This document shows, one piece after another, positions 40,925 through 49,394 of a stretch of 64,000 nucleotides of DNA; position 1 is the stretch's first letter, and each line of letters starts with the position of its first letter. The stretch is from the NCBI RefSeq assembly GCF_965208485.1, contig NZ_OZ242344.1, positions 1,798,001 through 1,862,000 of the forward strand, written 5' to 3'. Below the pieces are notes generated by a model. It was not told the origin of the DNA, did not search any database, and worked only from the letters and a program-made list of their open reading frames with translations. Made by a program: the position numbers and the translations under genes. Source of the DNA: Poriferisodalis sp965208485. GTDB lineage: Bacteria > Actinomycetota > Acidimicrobiia > Acidimicrobiales > Poriferisodalaceae.

Positions 40925-43677
40925 GCGCCACCCCCGGATGCCAGCTGTGGCTGCGGCGCGGCGGCCACAACACCATCGTCGGCCTCAGTTCCCAGATATG
41001 CGGCTACCACGGCTGGGTCGAGACGGATTTCCTCGGGGCTCCCGACTGCGATCTTGTTGCCGAAGTCCAGCACCACCACCTCGTCGCACACCCCGTTGAC
41101 GAAGTTCATGTCGTGCTCGACAACCAGCACTGCCATGCCCCAGTCCTGGGCCAGGCGCCGAACCACCTCGGCCAGCTCCTCGCTCTCGGCGGTGCTCAGG
41201 CCGGCGGCCGGCTCATCGAGCAACAGCACGCTCGGGTGCATCGCCACCGCCCGGGCAATCGCCAGCAGACGGTGCTTTCCGTAGGAGAGGTCTTTCACGT
41301 CGCGGTGCAAGTCGCCGTCGAGCTGGAACTCGATGATTGCCCGCACGACCTCAGGCGGGAACGGGGGGCTCGACGGCGCCACCAGATCGCGCAGGTACGA
41401 CCGCATGTCCTGAGGGTCGGCGGCAACGCTGATGTTCTCGAACACCGTCGCGTCTTCGAACAGCTCGAGCGTCTGGAACGAACGAGCAATGCCGATGCGG
41501 GCACGCTTGGAGGGCGACATTCGCGAGATGTCCTCGCCGTCGAGCACCACTCGACCCTCCGCGGGTGTGAAGCCGCACACGGCGTCAATCAGCGACGTCT
41601 TGCCGGCGCCGTTCGGACCGATCAGCCCCGTGATGGTGCCCGGCGTGAGGTTGAAGCTGACATCGTCGACCGCTACGACGGCGCCGTAGCGCACGGTCAT
41701 GTTCTGGATGCTCAGCACGCGAGCCGGAACCTTCGACCTCTGGCTCCCAGAGGCATTCGGGTCAGCAGCGTTCGGATCAGAGACGTCTTCGAGGTCGATG
41801 AAGTATGAGCGGCCCCACTTGCGGGCTCGTTTCACCAGCCGGAAGATCTTCACCCACTCGGCTGCAACACCGTCCTTGTACCCGAGCACCATGAGCAAGA
41901 TGGCGATGCCGCTGATGAGCTGGGTCCAGCGGCCCACCCCATCCCACGTCGATTCGAGCACTTCCTGGCTGAAGGCTGCGGTCGCCATGGTGGCGCCTAC
42001 GAACGCACCGAGCAGGTGACCGACGCCGCCCACGATCGCCAGTCCCACGAACAGAATCGAGGTGAGGTTGGTGAACGAGGTGTAGCTGACCGAGGTCAGC
42101 CGGAATGCCAGCACGATCCCGCCCAGCGCCGCAATTGCCGAGCTCAGCGAGAAGGCGAACAGCTTCGCCTTTCCCACGTCGATGCCGAGCGCCGTGGCGG
42201 CCCGCTCGTTGGTTCGAATGGCGAGCAGGCGCCGCCCGCTGCGGCCACGACGCACGTTCGACACCACCCACACGGCCAACAGCGCCATTGCCAGCACGAA
42301 GAGGCCGTAGCGCTCCGGGTGGCGTATCGACCCGATGTCCAGGCCGAACAGATCGGGGCTGCCGACCTGAGTTCCTTGCACGCCGCCGGTGTATTGGCGG
42401 TTGCGAAACAGCATCAGCTCGATGGTGGTGCCGAGTCCCAATGTGACAATTGCCAGGTTGATGCCGCGCGTTCGTGCAGCCGGCAGGGCGAAGATGAATC
42501 CCAGCGGCACGGCGGCCAGCACGCCCGCGACCAGCGCCAGCAGGAACGGGATGTCGAACACCGCAACGAGGCGTCCTGACACGTACGCGCCGAACCCCGC
42601 GATGGTGTACTGCGCCAGCGATAGCTGGCCCGCGTAGCCCGTCAGCACCACGATCGACAGCAGCACGATCGAAACGCCCATGGTGACGGTCAGGGCGTCG
42701 ATCCACTTGGCCTGCTTGGTGAGCATCAGGAAAGCCACCGTGCCGACGCCGAAGATCGTCCAGTCCCACGACATGCGTCCGTTGCCGATCATCGGTAGCT
42801 CGCGCAAGAAGTAGTCACGACTCGGCAGCGACCGGCCCTTGAACACGAGCACGGCCACAATCACCAGGAAGGGCAGCGACTGCCCCAGTCCTTGCTGGTC
42901 GACGTATCGGCCCACGAGCGTCTGACCGATGCCCAACGCCAGGCCAGTGGCGGTGGCGATGGGGAACGACCGGAAATCACCGACCAGCGCCGCGGCCAAG
43001 GCTGCAAGCACCAGTGAGGTCATGGCCGTGACCTGCAACGTGATGATGGGCACCACCAAGATGCCCGCAACCGCAGCGATGGCCGAGCCCAGCGCCCAGT
43101 TCTGGATGGCGATTGCATTCGGCGACAAGCCGATGGCCGAAGCGGCTCGCTCGCTCTCGGACACCGCTTCGGTGGCGAGGCCGAAGTGGCTCCGTCGATA
43201 CATCGACCACAGCACCACGGCGAACACGCATGCCACTCCGAACAGGATCAGCCGGTCGACGGTGATCGCAACCTCGCCCCACAGCGTCACCCGGTTGGTG
43301 GGCAGCCAACTGGCCACCTGACGTGCGTTGGAGCCGTACCGGATGACCACGCCGGCCTGGATCAAGATGAGCACGCCCAAGGTGGCGATGACGCGTATCA
43401 GCGTGCTGGCGCGACGCAGCGGCCGCATGATCACCCAGTGCGTGAGGGCGCCGAGCAGCGCGGACAGCGCGACGCCGGTCAGCGCCGCCAGCAGGAACGG
43501 CCAGCCGGCCCGGTGTTGCAGCTCCCACTGCAGGAAGACGCCCGCTATTGCGGTAGCGCCCAAGGAGAAGTTCAGCACGCCAGTGCCGCGGTACACCACG
43601 ATCAGGCCTTGGGAGGCCAGCGCGTACAACGCACCGACCCCGAAACCCAGCAGAGCGAAGCGAATGACCTCGTCCAA
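40921..43677 (-). CDS. LivH-LivM-LivG fusion: two permease domains and an ATPase in one chain
   Basis: 918 residues, start TTG behind GGGGG. Residues about 1-290 are a LivH-type permease (ALASQGLIVVYRGTGVLNFS). Residues about 300-610 are LivM-type (LTGYAGQLSLAQYTIAGFGA). After a linker, residues about 650-890 are a LivG-type ATPase (GLIGPNGAGKTSLIDAVCGF, LSYGKHRLLAIARAVAMHP, LLLDEPAAGLS). Normally these are three genes. With the LivF-like protein it makes a complete inner-membrane importer. The binding-protein gene upstream at 43928 is truncated, so substrate capture must rely on another protein or be lost. Confidence 0.93.
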   Translation of the reverse strand: MDEVIRFALLGFGVGALYALASQGLIVVYRGTGVLNFSLGATAIAGVFLQWELQHRAGWPFLLAALTGVALSALLGALTHWVIMRPLRRASTLIRVIATLGVLILIQAGVVIRYGSNARQVASWLPTNRVTLWGEVAITVDRLILFGVACVFAVVLWSMYRRSHFGLATEAVSESERAASAIGLSPNAIAIQNWALGSAIAAVAGILVVPIITLQVTAMTSLVLAALAAALVGDFRSFPIATATGLALGIGQTLVGRYVDQQGLGQSLPFLVIVAVLVFKGRSLPSRDYFLRELPMIGNGRMSWDWTIFGVGTVAFLMLTKQAKWIDALTVTMGVSIVLLSIVVLTGYAGQLSLAQYTIAGFGAYVSGRLVAVFDIPFLLALVAGVLAAVPLGFIFALPAARTRGINLAIVTLGLGTTIELMLFRNRQYTGGVQGTQVGSPDLFGLDIGSIRHPERYGLFVLAMALLAVWVVSNVRRGRSGRRLLAIRTNERAATALGIDVGKAKLFAFSLSSAIAALGGIVLAFRLTSVSYTSFTNLTSILFVGLAIVGGVGHLLGAFVGATMATAAFSQEVLESTWDGVGRWTQLISGIAILLMVLGYKDGVAAEWVKIFRLVKRARKWGRSYFIDLEDVSDPNAADPNASGSQRSKVPARVLSIQNMTVRYGAVVAVDDVSFNLTPGTITGLIGPNGAGKTSLIDAVCGFTPAEGRVVLDGEDISRMSPSKRARIGIARSFQTLELFEDATVFENISVAADPQDMRSYLRDLVAPSSPPFPPEVVRAIIEFQLDGDLHRDVKDLSYGKHRLLAIARAVAMHPSVLLLDEPAAGLSTAESEELAEVVRRLAQDWGMAVLVVEHDMNFVNGVCDEVVVLDFGNKIAVGSPEEIRLDPAVVAAYLGTEADDGVVAAAPQPQLASGGGA

Positions 43678-43738
43678 TGATTCCCCCGCCTCAGAGTGTG
43701 CGCGGACTCAAGAACGATGCCATCGCGTCACATCTTGC

Positions 43739-43820
43739 TTCCCGCTCTTGTTCCCAATTCTCATTGGATACGGGCTCACGGGCCGCTCGGGCCACGGCTT
43801 CGCCATTCGGCTCAGCCTCT
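43739..43820. repeat. Dispersed intergenic repeat, copy 2
   Basis: Counterpart of 38074-38153, with TTCCCGCTCTTGTTCCC, GGGCTCACGGGCCGCTCGGG and CGGCTCAGCCTCT. It lies between the broken binding-protein gene and the permease fusion. Possibly a small palindromic, non-autonomous repeat of this genome. Confidence 0.75.
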
Positions 43821-43927
43821 TGGCGCCGCTCGGCCGGCTCGCGCCGGCACCGGGATGGCGAGTGATCACTCACTCGGGCCACCCCGGCGCGGGCGCCAGA
43901 ACTGATATGACGGTACTCAGATGACCG

Positions 43928-44659
43928 TCAGCCGGCGTTGCCGGTGGCCAGGTCGCCGACGTCTTCGAACTCGGTGGTCAGCGGCACAACCTTGCCGTTC
44001 TCCAGCTTGCTGAACACGACGCTGCGGTTGAACAGGCGCTGGAAACCAGGCAGACCATCGGTCCACTCCTGGGTGAAGTCCAGCACCGGCACCATGCCGC
44101 CGAGATCGAGGTTGTTCGTGTTCGATGCGGCCTCGAAGAACGAGGAAGCGTTGATCTCGCCATCGATAGTTTCGGCGATCTGGGTGAAGGCCGCAAACGC
44201 CGCCCACGTGCCCATGCCGCCCAGGCTGTTGTAGTCGTGCTCGGTCGTGTCCCAACCGCCTTCTTCGAGCGCCAGCCGGTACTCGTCCCACGGTGCCGTG
44301 GAGATGTCGGGGTACATGCCGCCGATGATGTCGCCGTCAGTCGATTCCTCGTTGCCGGCGGCGGAGATCTCATTCAGGTTGCCCTGCGGGCCGTACTGGC
44401 GAGCGTCGGTGCCCGACTGGGTCCACGCCGTGTTCCAAGTGATATACGGCGTCTCCGAGACGATGCCGATCACGCAGTCGGCGTCGGTCGTCGCCTGGGC
44501 CACCTCTGACGAATAGTCCTGCGCTGTCGGCGGCAGGATGATGATGTCGCCGAAGCTCTGGCCGAGGGCCGCGATCGCATTCTCCATCGGCGGCAGGAAG
44601 ATCTGGGCGCCGTCGATGATCACCGCGTTGATCGCCTGGCACCCGTCGTCGATAGCTCG
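43928..44659 (-). pseudogene. ABC transporter substrate-binding protein (LivK-like), N-terminal half missing
   Basis: The open frame gives about 243 residues of a family usually 400 or more. It starts mid-domain: an in-frame TAG at about 44660 is followed by DDGCQAINAVIIDGAQIFLP with no signal peptide, ribosome site or proper start; a GTG at 44623 is internal. The C-terminal lobe is well kept (GGMYPDISTAPWDEYRLALE, YNSLGGMGTWAAFAAFTQIA, LFNRSVVFSKLENGK). It directly precedes the transporter genes on the same strand, so it was their solute receptor. The unrelated cob region begins soon after the break. Confidence 0.8.
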
Positions 44660-44760
44660 CTAGGAACAAGACAGGCCTGATGACGCGCCGAGTCGGCCGC
44701 CGCCTGTCTCTCCGATGCCGGACCACAAATGTCTAATGCTTGTGGACGCCTCGCGCCGGG

Positions 44761-44883
44761 CTAGGCGATCGCGAACACGATGATGGCGACGATGAACGCG
44801 ATCGTCAGCAGCAGGACGGCGAGCGCAGCGAACCCGTCGCTTCTCGTTCTGTCCTCTGCCGAGGAATCGGTCGGCTTGCGCAT
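44761..44883 (-). CDS. 40-residue single-pass membrane protein
   Basis: Starts MRKPTDSSAEDRTRSDGF and continues as one strongly hydrophobic helix (AALAVLLLTIAFIVAIIVFA) to the stop. A charged N-terminus followed by one membrane segment is typical of real small proteins. It lies 48 bp after the cobS stop on the same strand, so it may be the last gene of the cob operon. No recognised family, no strong ribosome site. The hydrophobic pattern supports it but chance cannot be excluded. Confidence 0.45.
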   Translation of the reverse strand: MRKPTDSSAEDRTRSDGFAALAVLLLTIAFIVAIIVFAIA

Positions 44884-44931
44884 GCGCAGTCGGTCTATCC
44901 GAACTGGAGGGCGGTACGTCGGGCCAGGACT

Positions 44932-45693
44932 CTAGTTCCAGGACCAGCCGGTCCAGAACCAGCCGAAGTCGTCCAGCAGGCGTGACACCGTGACCAAGGC
45001 GGCGATCTGGCTGAGGTGGCTGATCGCGCCGAGTACGTCGCCGGTCATGCCGCCGAAGCGGCGGTGGGCCACGAGTGCCACCACCAGCGCTGCCCCGGTG
45101 GCAGCGCCGACGGCGAACACGCCCACCGGACCGAGCGCGAACGCCACGCCGTAGCTCGCCAGAATCGACAGGGCGCACGGCGCCGCCCGAAGGTGGGCCG
45201 CGTAGCCGTGCCCCAAACCTGAGCCTGACGCTGCCGGCATCGATGCCATCGCTGTGACCGCCAGCGCCCTGCCCACGCCATGGGCAAGGGCCATGGCGAT
45301 CACGGCGTCCCGTGCGCTGAGCGGCATGACGGCGAAGACCTGCACCAGCGTCGCCAGCACCAGCGCAAGCGTTCCGAACGTCCCGAGTCGGGAGTCCTTC
45401 ATGATCTCGCGGCGCTGGGAGGGAGTCGTCCCCCCGAGCGCATCTGCTGAGTCGGCGAGACCGTCCTCGTGGAATGCACCGGTGACGACGACGCCCGTGG
45501 TGACGGCGAGGATTGCGGCGAACGGCGCGCCGAGCGGGGTCCAGGTCGCCCAGAACACGCCGCCGCTCAGCGTCCCGACGACCGCGCCGACCAGCGGGAA
45601 CCACGGGACGCTTCGGCCGAGATCCCGCTCGGTCGAGGGGTGTGCGCCACCCGGCAGCCGGGTCAGGAACGCCCACGCGTACCGCAGACTCAC
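44932..45693 (-). CDS. cobS: Adenosylcobinamide-GDP ribazoletransferase (cobalamin synthase)
   Basis: Membrane enzyme of 253 residues that joins alpha-ribazole to adenosylcobinamide-GDP, the last assembly step of the cobalamin lower loop. Typical features: WAFLTRLPGG at the start, WFPLVGAVVG, the metal motif FHEDGLADSADALGG (about 74-88), KDSRLGTFG and several membrane helices, with FGGMTGDVLGA near the end. The GTG start overlaps the stop of the last small repeat-encoded ORF (GTGA at 45690-45693), so its translation may depend on the cobT-repeat chain upstream. Confidence 0.95.
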   Translation of the reverse strand: MSLRYAWAFLTRLPGGAHPSTERDLGRSVPWFPLVGAVVGTLSGGVFWATWTPLGAPFAAILAVTTGVVVTGAFHEDGLADSADALGGTTPSQRREIMKDSRLGTFGTLALVLATLVQVFAVMPLSARDAVIAMALAHGVGRALAVTAMASMPAASGSGLGHGYAAHLRAAPCALSILASYGVAFALGPVGVFAVGAATGAALVVALVAHRRFGGMTGDVLGAISHLSQIAALVTVSRLLDDFGWFWTGWSWN

Positions 45694-45776
45694 GCTGTAT
45701 CCAATACGTTTCGCAAGCTCACGCTGTATCCAATACGTTTCGCAAGCTCACGCTGTATCCAATACGTTTCGCAAGC
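45690..45776 (-). repeat. Three perfect 29-bp tandem repeats forming coupled 10-codon ORFs between cobT and cobS
   Basis: Identical units at 45690-45718, 45719-45747 and 45748-45776. On the minus strand each begins GTGAGCTTGCGAAACGTA and encodes VSLRNVLDTA. Its TGA stop overlaps the next unit's GTG by 4 bp (GTGA). Mini-ORFs: 45780-45748, 45751-45719, 45722-45690. The cobT stop overlaps the first GTG in the same way, and the last TGA overlaps the cobS start. The unit start resembles the cobS start (VSLRN against VSLRY), suggesting amplification of the old junction. Confidence 0.9.
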
Positions 45777-46859
45777 TCACGCCAGGCCCCACTCGGCGAA
45801 GGTGGCGACGTCGGTCACGGCCGCGGCGGCGATTCGCACGAGCGGCACCGCGATGAGTGCGCCAGTTCCCTCCCCCAGCCGCAGATCCAGGCGCACCAGC
45901 GGTTCAAGCCCGAGCCTGCCCAGCAGCTCCCCATGGCCAGGTTCGGCGGAGCAATGCCCGGCGATGCAGTGGTCGAGGCTGCCCGGCGTCGCCAGTGCCA
46001 GCGGCGCAACCGCAGCCGTTCCGATGAACCCGTCGAGGATGACCGGAATCGAGCGCTGCCGTGCGGCAGCCACCGCTCCGGCGATAGCCGCAAGCTCACG
46101 CCCGCCCGCTCGGCGCAGCGCCTCCATGGGTGCAACGCGGCCCACCCGTTCGAGCACATCGCACACGACAACCCGCTTGTGATCGAGCGCTTCTGCCTGC
46201 ACCCCCGTGCCCGGTCCAGTCCAACGGGCCGCAGCTTCAGCGGACGAGGTTGCATCGTCGGCAAAGAGCAACCCGCACACAGCAGCCGCGGCAGTGGTGT
46301 TGCCAATGCCGAGCTCTCCGAGCCCCAGCAAATCGGCTCGGTCAGCCTCGACGGCGCGCTCGACAGCGAGTGCGCCTGCGCTGACGGCCGCGTCGAACTC
46401 GTCGGCGCCCATTGCATCGTGCGTGCGGATGTTGCCCGTCGGCACACCCACGCCGACGTCGTCGCATCTCACGACTGCACCCACCTGGCGGGCGACCGCC
46501 GTGACCGTGGCGACACCGCTGTCAACGGCGGACACCATCGCGGCAGTCACTTCGGCGGGATACGCGCTCACGCCCTCGTCGGCGACGCCGTGGTCGGCTG
46601 CGAACACGAGCGCAACCGGCCGCTCGACTGTCGGCTCCGGCGTGCGCTGCCAGCCGGCAAGCCAGACGGCCACCTGATCCAGCCGCTCGAACGCACCCGC
46701 CGGTCGCAGCACCTGCGACGCCCGGTCAGCCACGGCCCGTCGGGCGGTCTCATCAGGCTTCGGCAGGTCCGCCAGCATCTGGGAGAGCAACGAGGGCCGG
46801 CCCGACGAACCTGTCCCAGACGCGATCTCGGGCGCAGTCTCCGGCACGGCCTCAGGCAC
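45777..46859 (-). CDS. cobT: Nicotinate-nucleotide-dimethylbenzimidazole phosphoribosyltransferase
   Basis: 360 residues. It makes alpha-ribazole phosphate from nicotinate mononucleotide and a lower-ligand base. Conserved parts: VFAADHGVADEGVSAYP, the central GELGIGNTTAAAAV, and the catalytic glutamate in LDLRLGEGTGA near the end. A roughly 20-residue N-terminal extension is rich in Pro, Glu and Thr. It overlaps cobU upstream by 8 bp, and its stop overlaps the first repeat ORF, giving an unbroken chain of overlaps from cobU to cobS. Confidence 0.95.
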   Translation of the reverse strand: MPEAVPETAPEIASGTGSSGRPSLLSQMLADLPKPDETARRAVADRASQVLRPAGAFERLDQVAVWLAGWQRTPEPTVERPVALVFAADHGVADEGVSAYPAEVTAAMVSAVDSGVATVTAVARQVGAVVRCDDVGVGVPTGNIRTHDAMGADEFDAAVSAGALAVERAVEADRADLLGLGELGIGNTTAAAAVCGLLFADDATSSAEAAARWTGPGTGVQAEALDHKRVVVCDVLERVGRVAPMEALRRAGGRELAAIAGAVAAARQRSIPVILDGFIGTAAVAPLALATPGSLDHCIAGHCSAEPGHGELLGRLGLEPLVRLDLRLGEGTGALIAVPLVRIAAAAVTDVATFAEWGLA

Positions 46860-47406
46860 CGCCGTCAGGCCCGGAGAGTTCCAGCAGCTTGCCCGCCACC
46901 ACGAGGTACGCCCGGTCGGATGCCTCCACGACGATCTGATTCACTGATCCCAGCACGTCGCGGTACACGCGCCCGAGCGGTGTGGCGGGGACTACGCCTG
47001 AGCCGACCTCGTTGGTGACCACGATGGAGGTGCCGTCCCGTCCTCGCAGATGAGCAACCAGCTCGCGTGTCGCGGCGGTGATCTCACCCAGGCGTGCGGC
47101 ATCGGCACTCTCGTCATCTGCGCTGCCCTCCAGCATCCGGTTCGCCACCCACATGGACAAGCAGTCGATGATGATCGTCTCGGCGGGATCCACACATCCG
47201 GCCGCGCCCACCAGATCGATCGGGGACTCGACCGTTGCCCACGCCTCGGGCCGGTCAGCTCGATGGCGCGCAATGCGCTCGGCCATCTCGCCGTCACCGG
47301 CCTCGGCCGTCGCGATGAAGGTCACCGGAGCACCCAGCGACGTCGCCGTCGCCGTGGCGGCTCGGGACTTCCCACTGCGAGCGCCGCCGGTCAGCGCGAT
47401 CAGCAT
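46852..47406 (-). CDS. cobU: Adenosylcobinamide kinase / guanylyltransferase
   Basis: 184 residues from the ATG at 47406 (MLIALTGGARSGKS), chosen because the P-loop must lie near the N-terminus. The P-loop GGARSGKS, the RHRADRP segment carrying the guanylylated His region, IIDCLSMWVANRML and VTNEVGSGVVP are all typical. It phosphorylates adenosylcobinamide and adds GMP, feeding CobS. It sits 14 bp downstream of the DUF1015 gene and overlaps cobT. Confidence 0.93.
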   Translation of the reverse strand: MLIALTGGARSGKSRAATATATSLGAPVTFIATAEAGDGEMAERIARHRADRPEAWATVESPIDLVGAAGCVDPAETIIIDCLSMWVANRMLEGSADDESADAARLGEITAATRELVAHLRGRDGTSIVVTNEVGSGVVPATPLGRVYRDVLGSVNQIVVEASDRAYLVVAGKLLELSGPDGGA

Positions 47407-47419
47407 GTATCGCGTCGCA

Positions 47420-48589
47420 TCAGCAGCGGACCAGCAGCACACCCGATCGGGCTTTGGGCAAGAAGTACGTGGTCTTCGGAGGCATCACGCCGCCGAAATC
47501 TGCTACGTCGAACACTGCACGGAGCGGCACCGGTGCCAGCATGATCGTGACCGGCGCGTCGGCGATGGCGACGCTGGTGGGTCGGTAGGTGATGCGGGGA
47601 TCCGAGGCGTTGGTGACGCCGAAGATCTCGGCCAGCACGAAGTCGTGCACGAACGCCGCATCGAGTCCCCGCGCCGGGTCGACTCCCGATGGCACATCGG
47701 CCCGGGCATCGACGTCGAGGCGCCGCGCCCGGAACCAGTGTCCGGCGACGCCAAAGCCGACCGACCCAGGATCTGTGGGCCGAGCTTCGGTGGCATCGGA
47801 GACTTCGACGACATCGCAGCGGGCACTCATGTGGTCGGCCACACGCCGGGGCATCATGTCCAGTTCGCTCAGCTCCCGGTCGAAGCTGCCGAGGTGCAGC
47901 TCTGAGGCGGGCACCAGTGCGACGAGCACCTGAGTGAAGCCGGCTTGTCGGGCAGCGGCGACCCGGTGATGACCGTCCACGATGTACAGCGGGCCCTCCA
48001 GATCGACGCTGGTCTCGCTGGGGATCACCGCGGGCCACAGCGTGACGCGGGCCCCGTCAGCGGTCTTGGTGTCGAGCAGCGGCTCGAGCGGCGAGGGATC
48101 GCCGGCTGCTGCCAGCGTGGCCTCGATGACCTCGGCGACGTTGTCCAGACTCGGCGCAGTGACGACTACCGGGCTGGACATGCGGCCGACCTCGGTGAAA
48201 TGCACCGCCAAGCCGTGGACCCGGCCCGGCTGGGTGTCTTCGTGGGGCCGCAGCTCATGCGTGTCGAGATCGACAGCTCCCAGGAGCGCATGCTGGGCGT
48301 AACCGTCGGCCTCGACACAGTGGACATAGAGGCTCGGCGGCCGGGTGGCGCCGAAGGCGCCGAGGCCGATCAGCCGGTCCAGTGCCTGGGTGCTTCGGGT
48401 GGCGTGGCGCAGGTGCTCGCTGGGGTGGCCGAAGGTCTCGAGCGGGGTACCGGCCACGTGAGCGAACGAGTCGGGATTGGTGGCGAGGTGCTGCGCACGC
48501 TCGTCAGGCGTCAGCGAGTCATACGGCGCGGGGATCACCGTGGGCGCCCATTCGGGTGTCAGAACACGAGCGCTGACCGGTTCGATCAT
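47420..48589 (-). CDS. DUF1015 family protein
   Basis: 389 residues. DUF1015 marks are present: an N-terminal VIPAPYDSLTPDERAQHLAT, the central IVDGHHRVAAARQAGF and the C-terminal VMPPKTTYFLPKARSG. The family has a ParB/sulfiredoxin-like core, and an archaeal member was shown to be a free-serine kinase; whether that holds here is unknown. GGGAGG precedes the ATG. It is first in the likely DUF1015-cobU-cobT-cobS unit. Serine kinase activity would make sense if phosphoserine feeds cobalamin side-chain synthesis, but that is inference. Confidence 0.88.
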   Translation of the reverse strand: MIEPVSARVLTPEWAPTVIPAPYDSLTPDERAQHLATNPDSFAHVAGTPLETFGHPSEHLRHATRSTQALDRLIGLGAFGATRPPSLYVHCVEADGYAQHALLGAVDLDTHELRPHEDTQPGRVHGLAVHFTEVGRMSSPVVVTAPSLDNVAEVIEATLAAAGDPSPLEPLLDTKTADGARVTLWPAVIPSETSVDLEGPLYIVDGHHRVAAARQAGFTQVLVALVPASELHLGSFDRELSELDMMPRRVADHMSARCDVVEVSDATEARPTDPGSVGFGVAGHWFRARRLDVDARADVPSGVDPARGLDAAFVHDFVLAEIFGVTNASDPRITYRPTSVAIADAPVTIMLAPVPLRAVFDVADFGGVMPPKTTYFLPKARSGVLLVRC

Positions 48590-48721
48590 CCGCTCTCCCT
48601 CCCCGCCGCACCGTCTCGCTCGCCCGTGATGCGGTGTTCGGGGCGCACGACGACGCGACGGATCGAAGTTATCTCACCCCCGACATCTGTCTCGACGCGC
48701 GACCCGTTCATCGATCTCGCA

Positions 48722-49260
48722 TCAGGGGACGACGCCGGCCGCTTTCAGCCGCTCGATGGCATCCCACCCGTAGCCGTGCTCCAGCAGGATCAGCTCGGTG
48801 TGCTGACCCAATTCGGGCGAGGGACCGGCCGGCGCCCAAGCGCTGGCTGAGAAATCCACCGGTGTCGCGACCATCTCGATGGCACCGCCCTCAGGTGTCG
48901 GCACCTCCACCCAGCAGCCCGCAGCACGGGCCTGCGGATCCGATCGCATCTCCCACGTCGACTGCACTGGAGCCCACCAGACATCGTTCGCATCAAAGAT
49001 GTCGCCCACTCTGCACGCGTTCGAGCGGCCATGACGGCATCCATCTCCGCCGTCAGCGCCTTGGCGTTCTCCAGTCGCAGCACGATGTCAGCAAAGCGCG
49101 GGTCGTCACCCCAGTCGGGACGATCCATCGCCGCGATGACATTGGGCCAGTGACGGTCGCCTTCGAGGCCCAGCATCCAGAGCCACTCGCCATCGCTGCA
49201 GCGGGTAGCAGTTGAGAAGAGCCGCCTGTGGCTGGGCTGGCCGCCGTGCGCCGTCAGCGC
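48722..49260 (-). pseudogene. CaiB/BaiF-type CoA-transferase fragment, frameshifted
   Basis: Three frames together give the C-terminal half of a family III CoA-transferase. The pieces are LLNCYP near 49210, then CSDGEWLWMLGLEGDRHWPN to TRAEWA (about 49200-49010), then FDANDVWWAPVQSTWEMRSD to the stop at 48722. At least two indels separate them, and the N-terminal half is missing, with unrelated DNA upstream. The end (VDFSASAWAPAGPSPELGQH) is typical. It is probably a remnant, perhaps related to the intact double CaiB gene at 58054. Confidence 0.8.
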
Positions 49261-49382
49261 GCCAACGCCGGCTCAGCTCAGTGGCGCCCCGGCGGTCGAC
49301 ATCAACGACGGAACACAGGCAGCGGTAATCCGGGCAGGCCATTGCCTTGCGAACGCCAGGCAGGCCACCGAGCGAACTCCGT

Positions 49383-49388
49383 TATTGT
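49383..49388 (+). promoter_or_regulatory. Putative -10 box, leaderless start of the nucleotidyltransferase-domain gene
   Basis: TATTGT followed by 6 nt and the ATG at 49395. No ribosome site is present. Same layout as five other genes in the window. Confidence 0.45.
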
Positions 49389-49394
49389 GCGTCC

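Noticed and set aside
45690..45776. CRISPR array
   Set aside because: The 29-bp repeats are directly adjacent with no spacers, and no cas genes are present.
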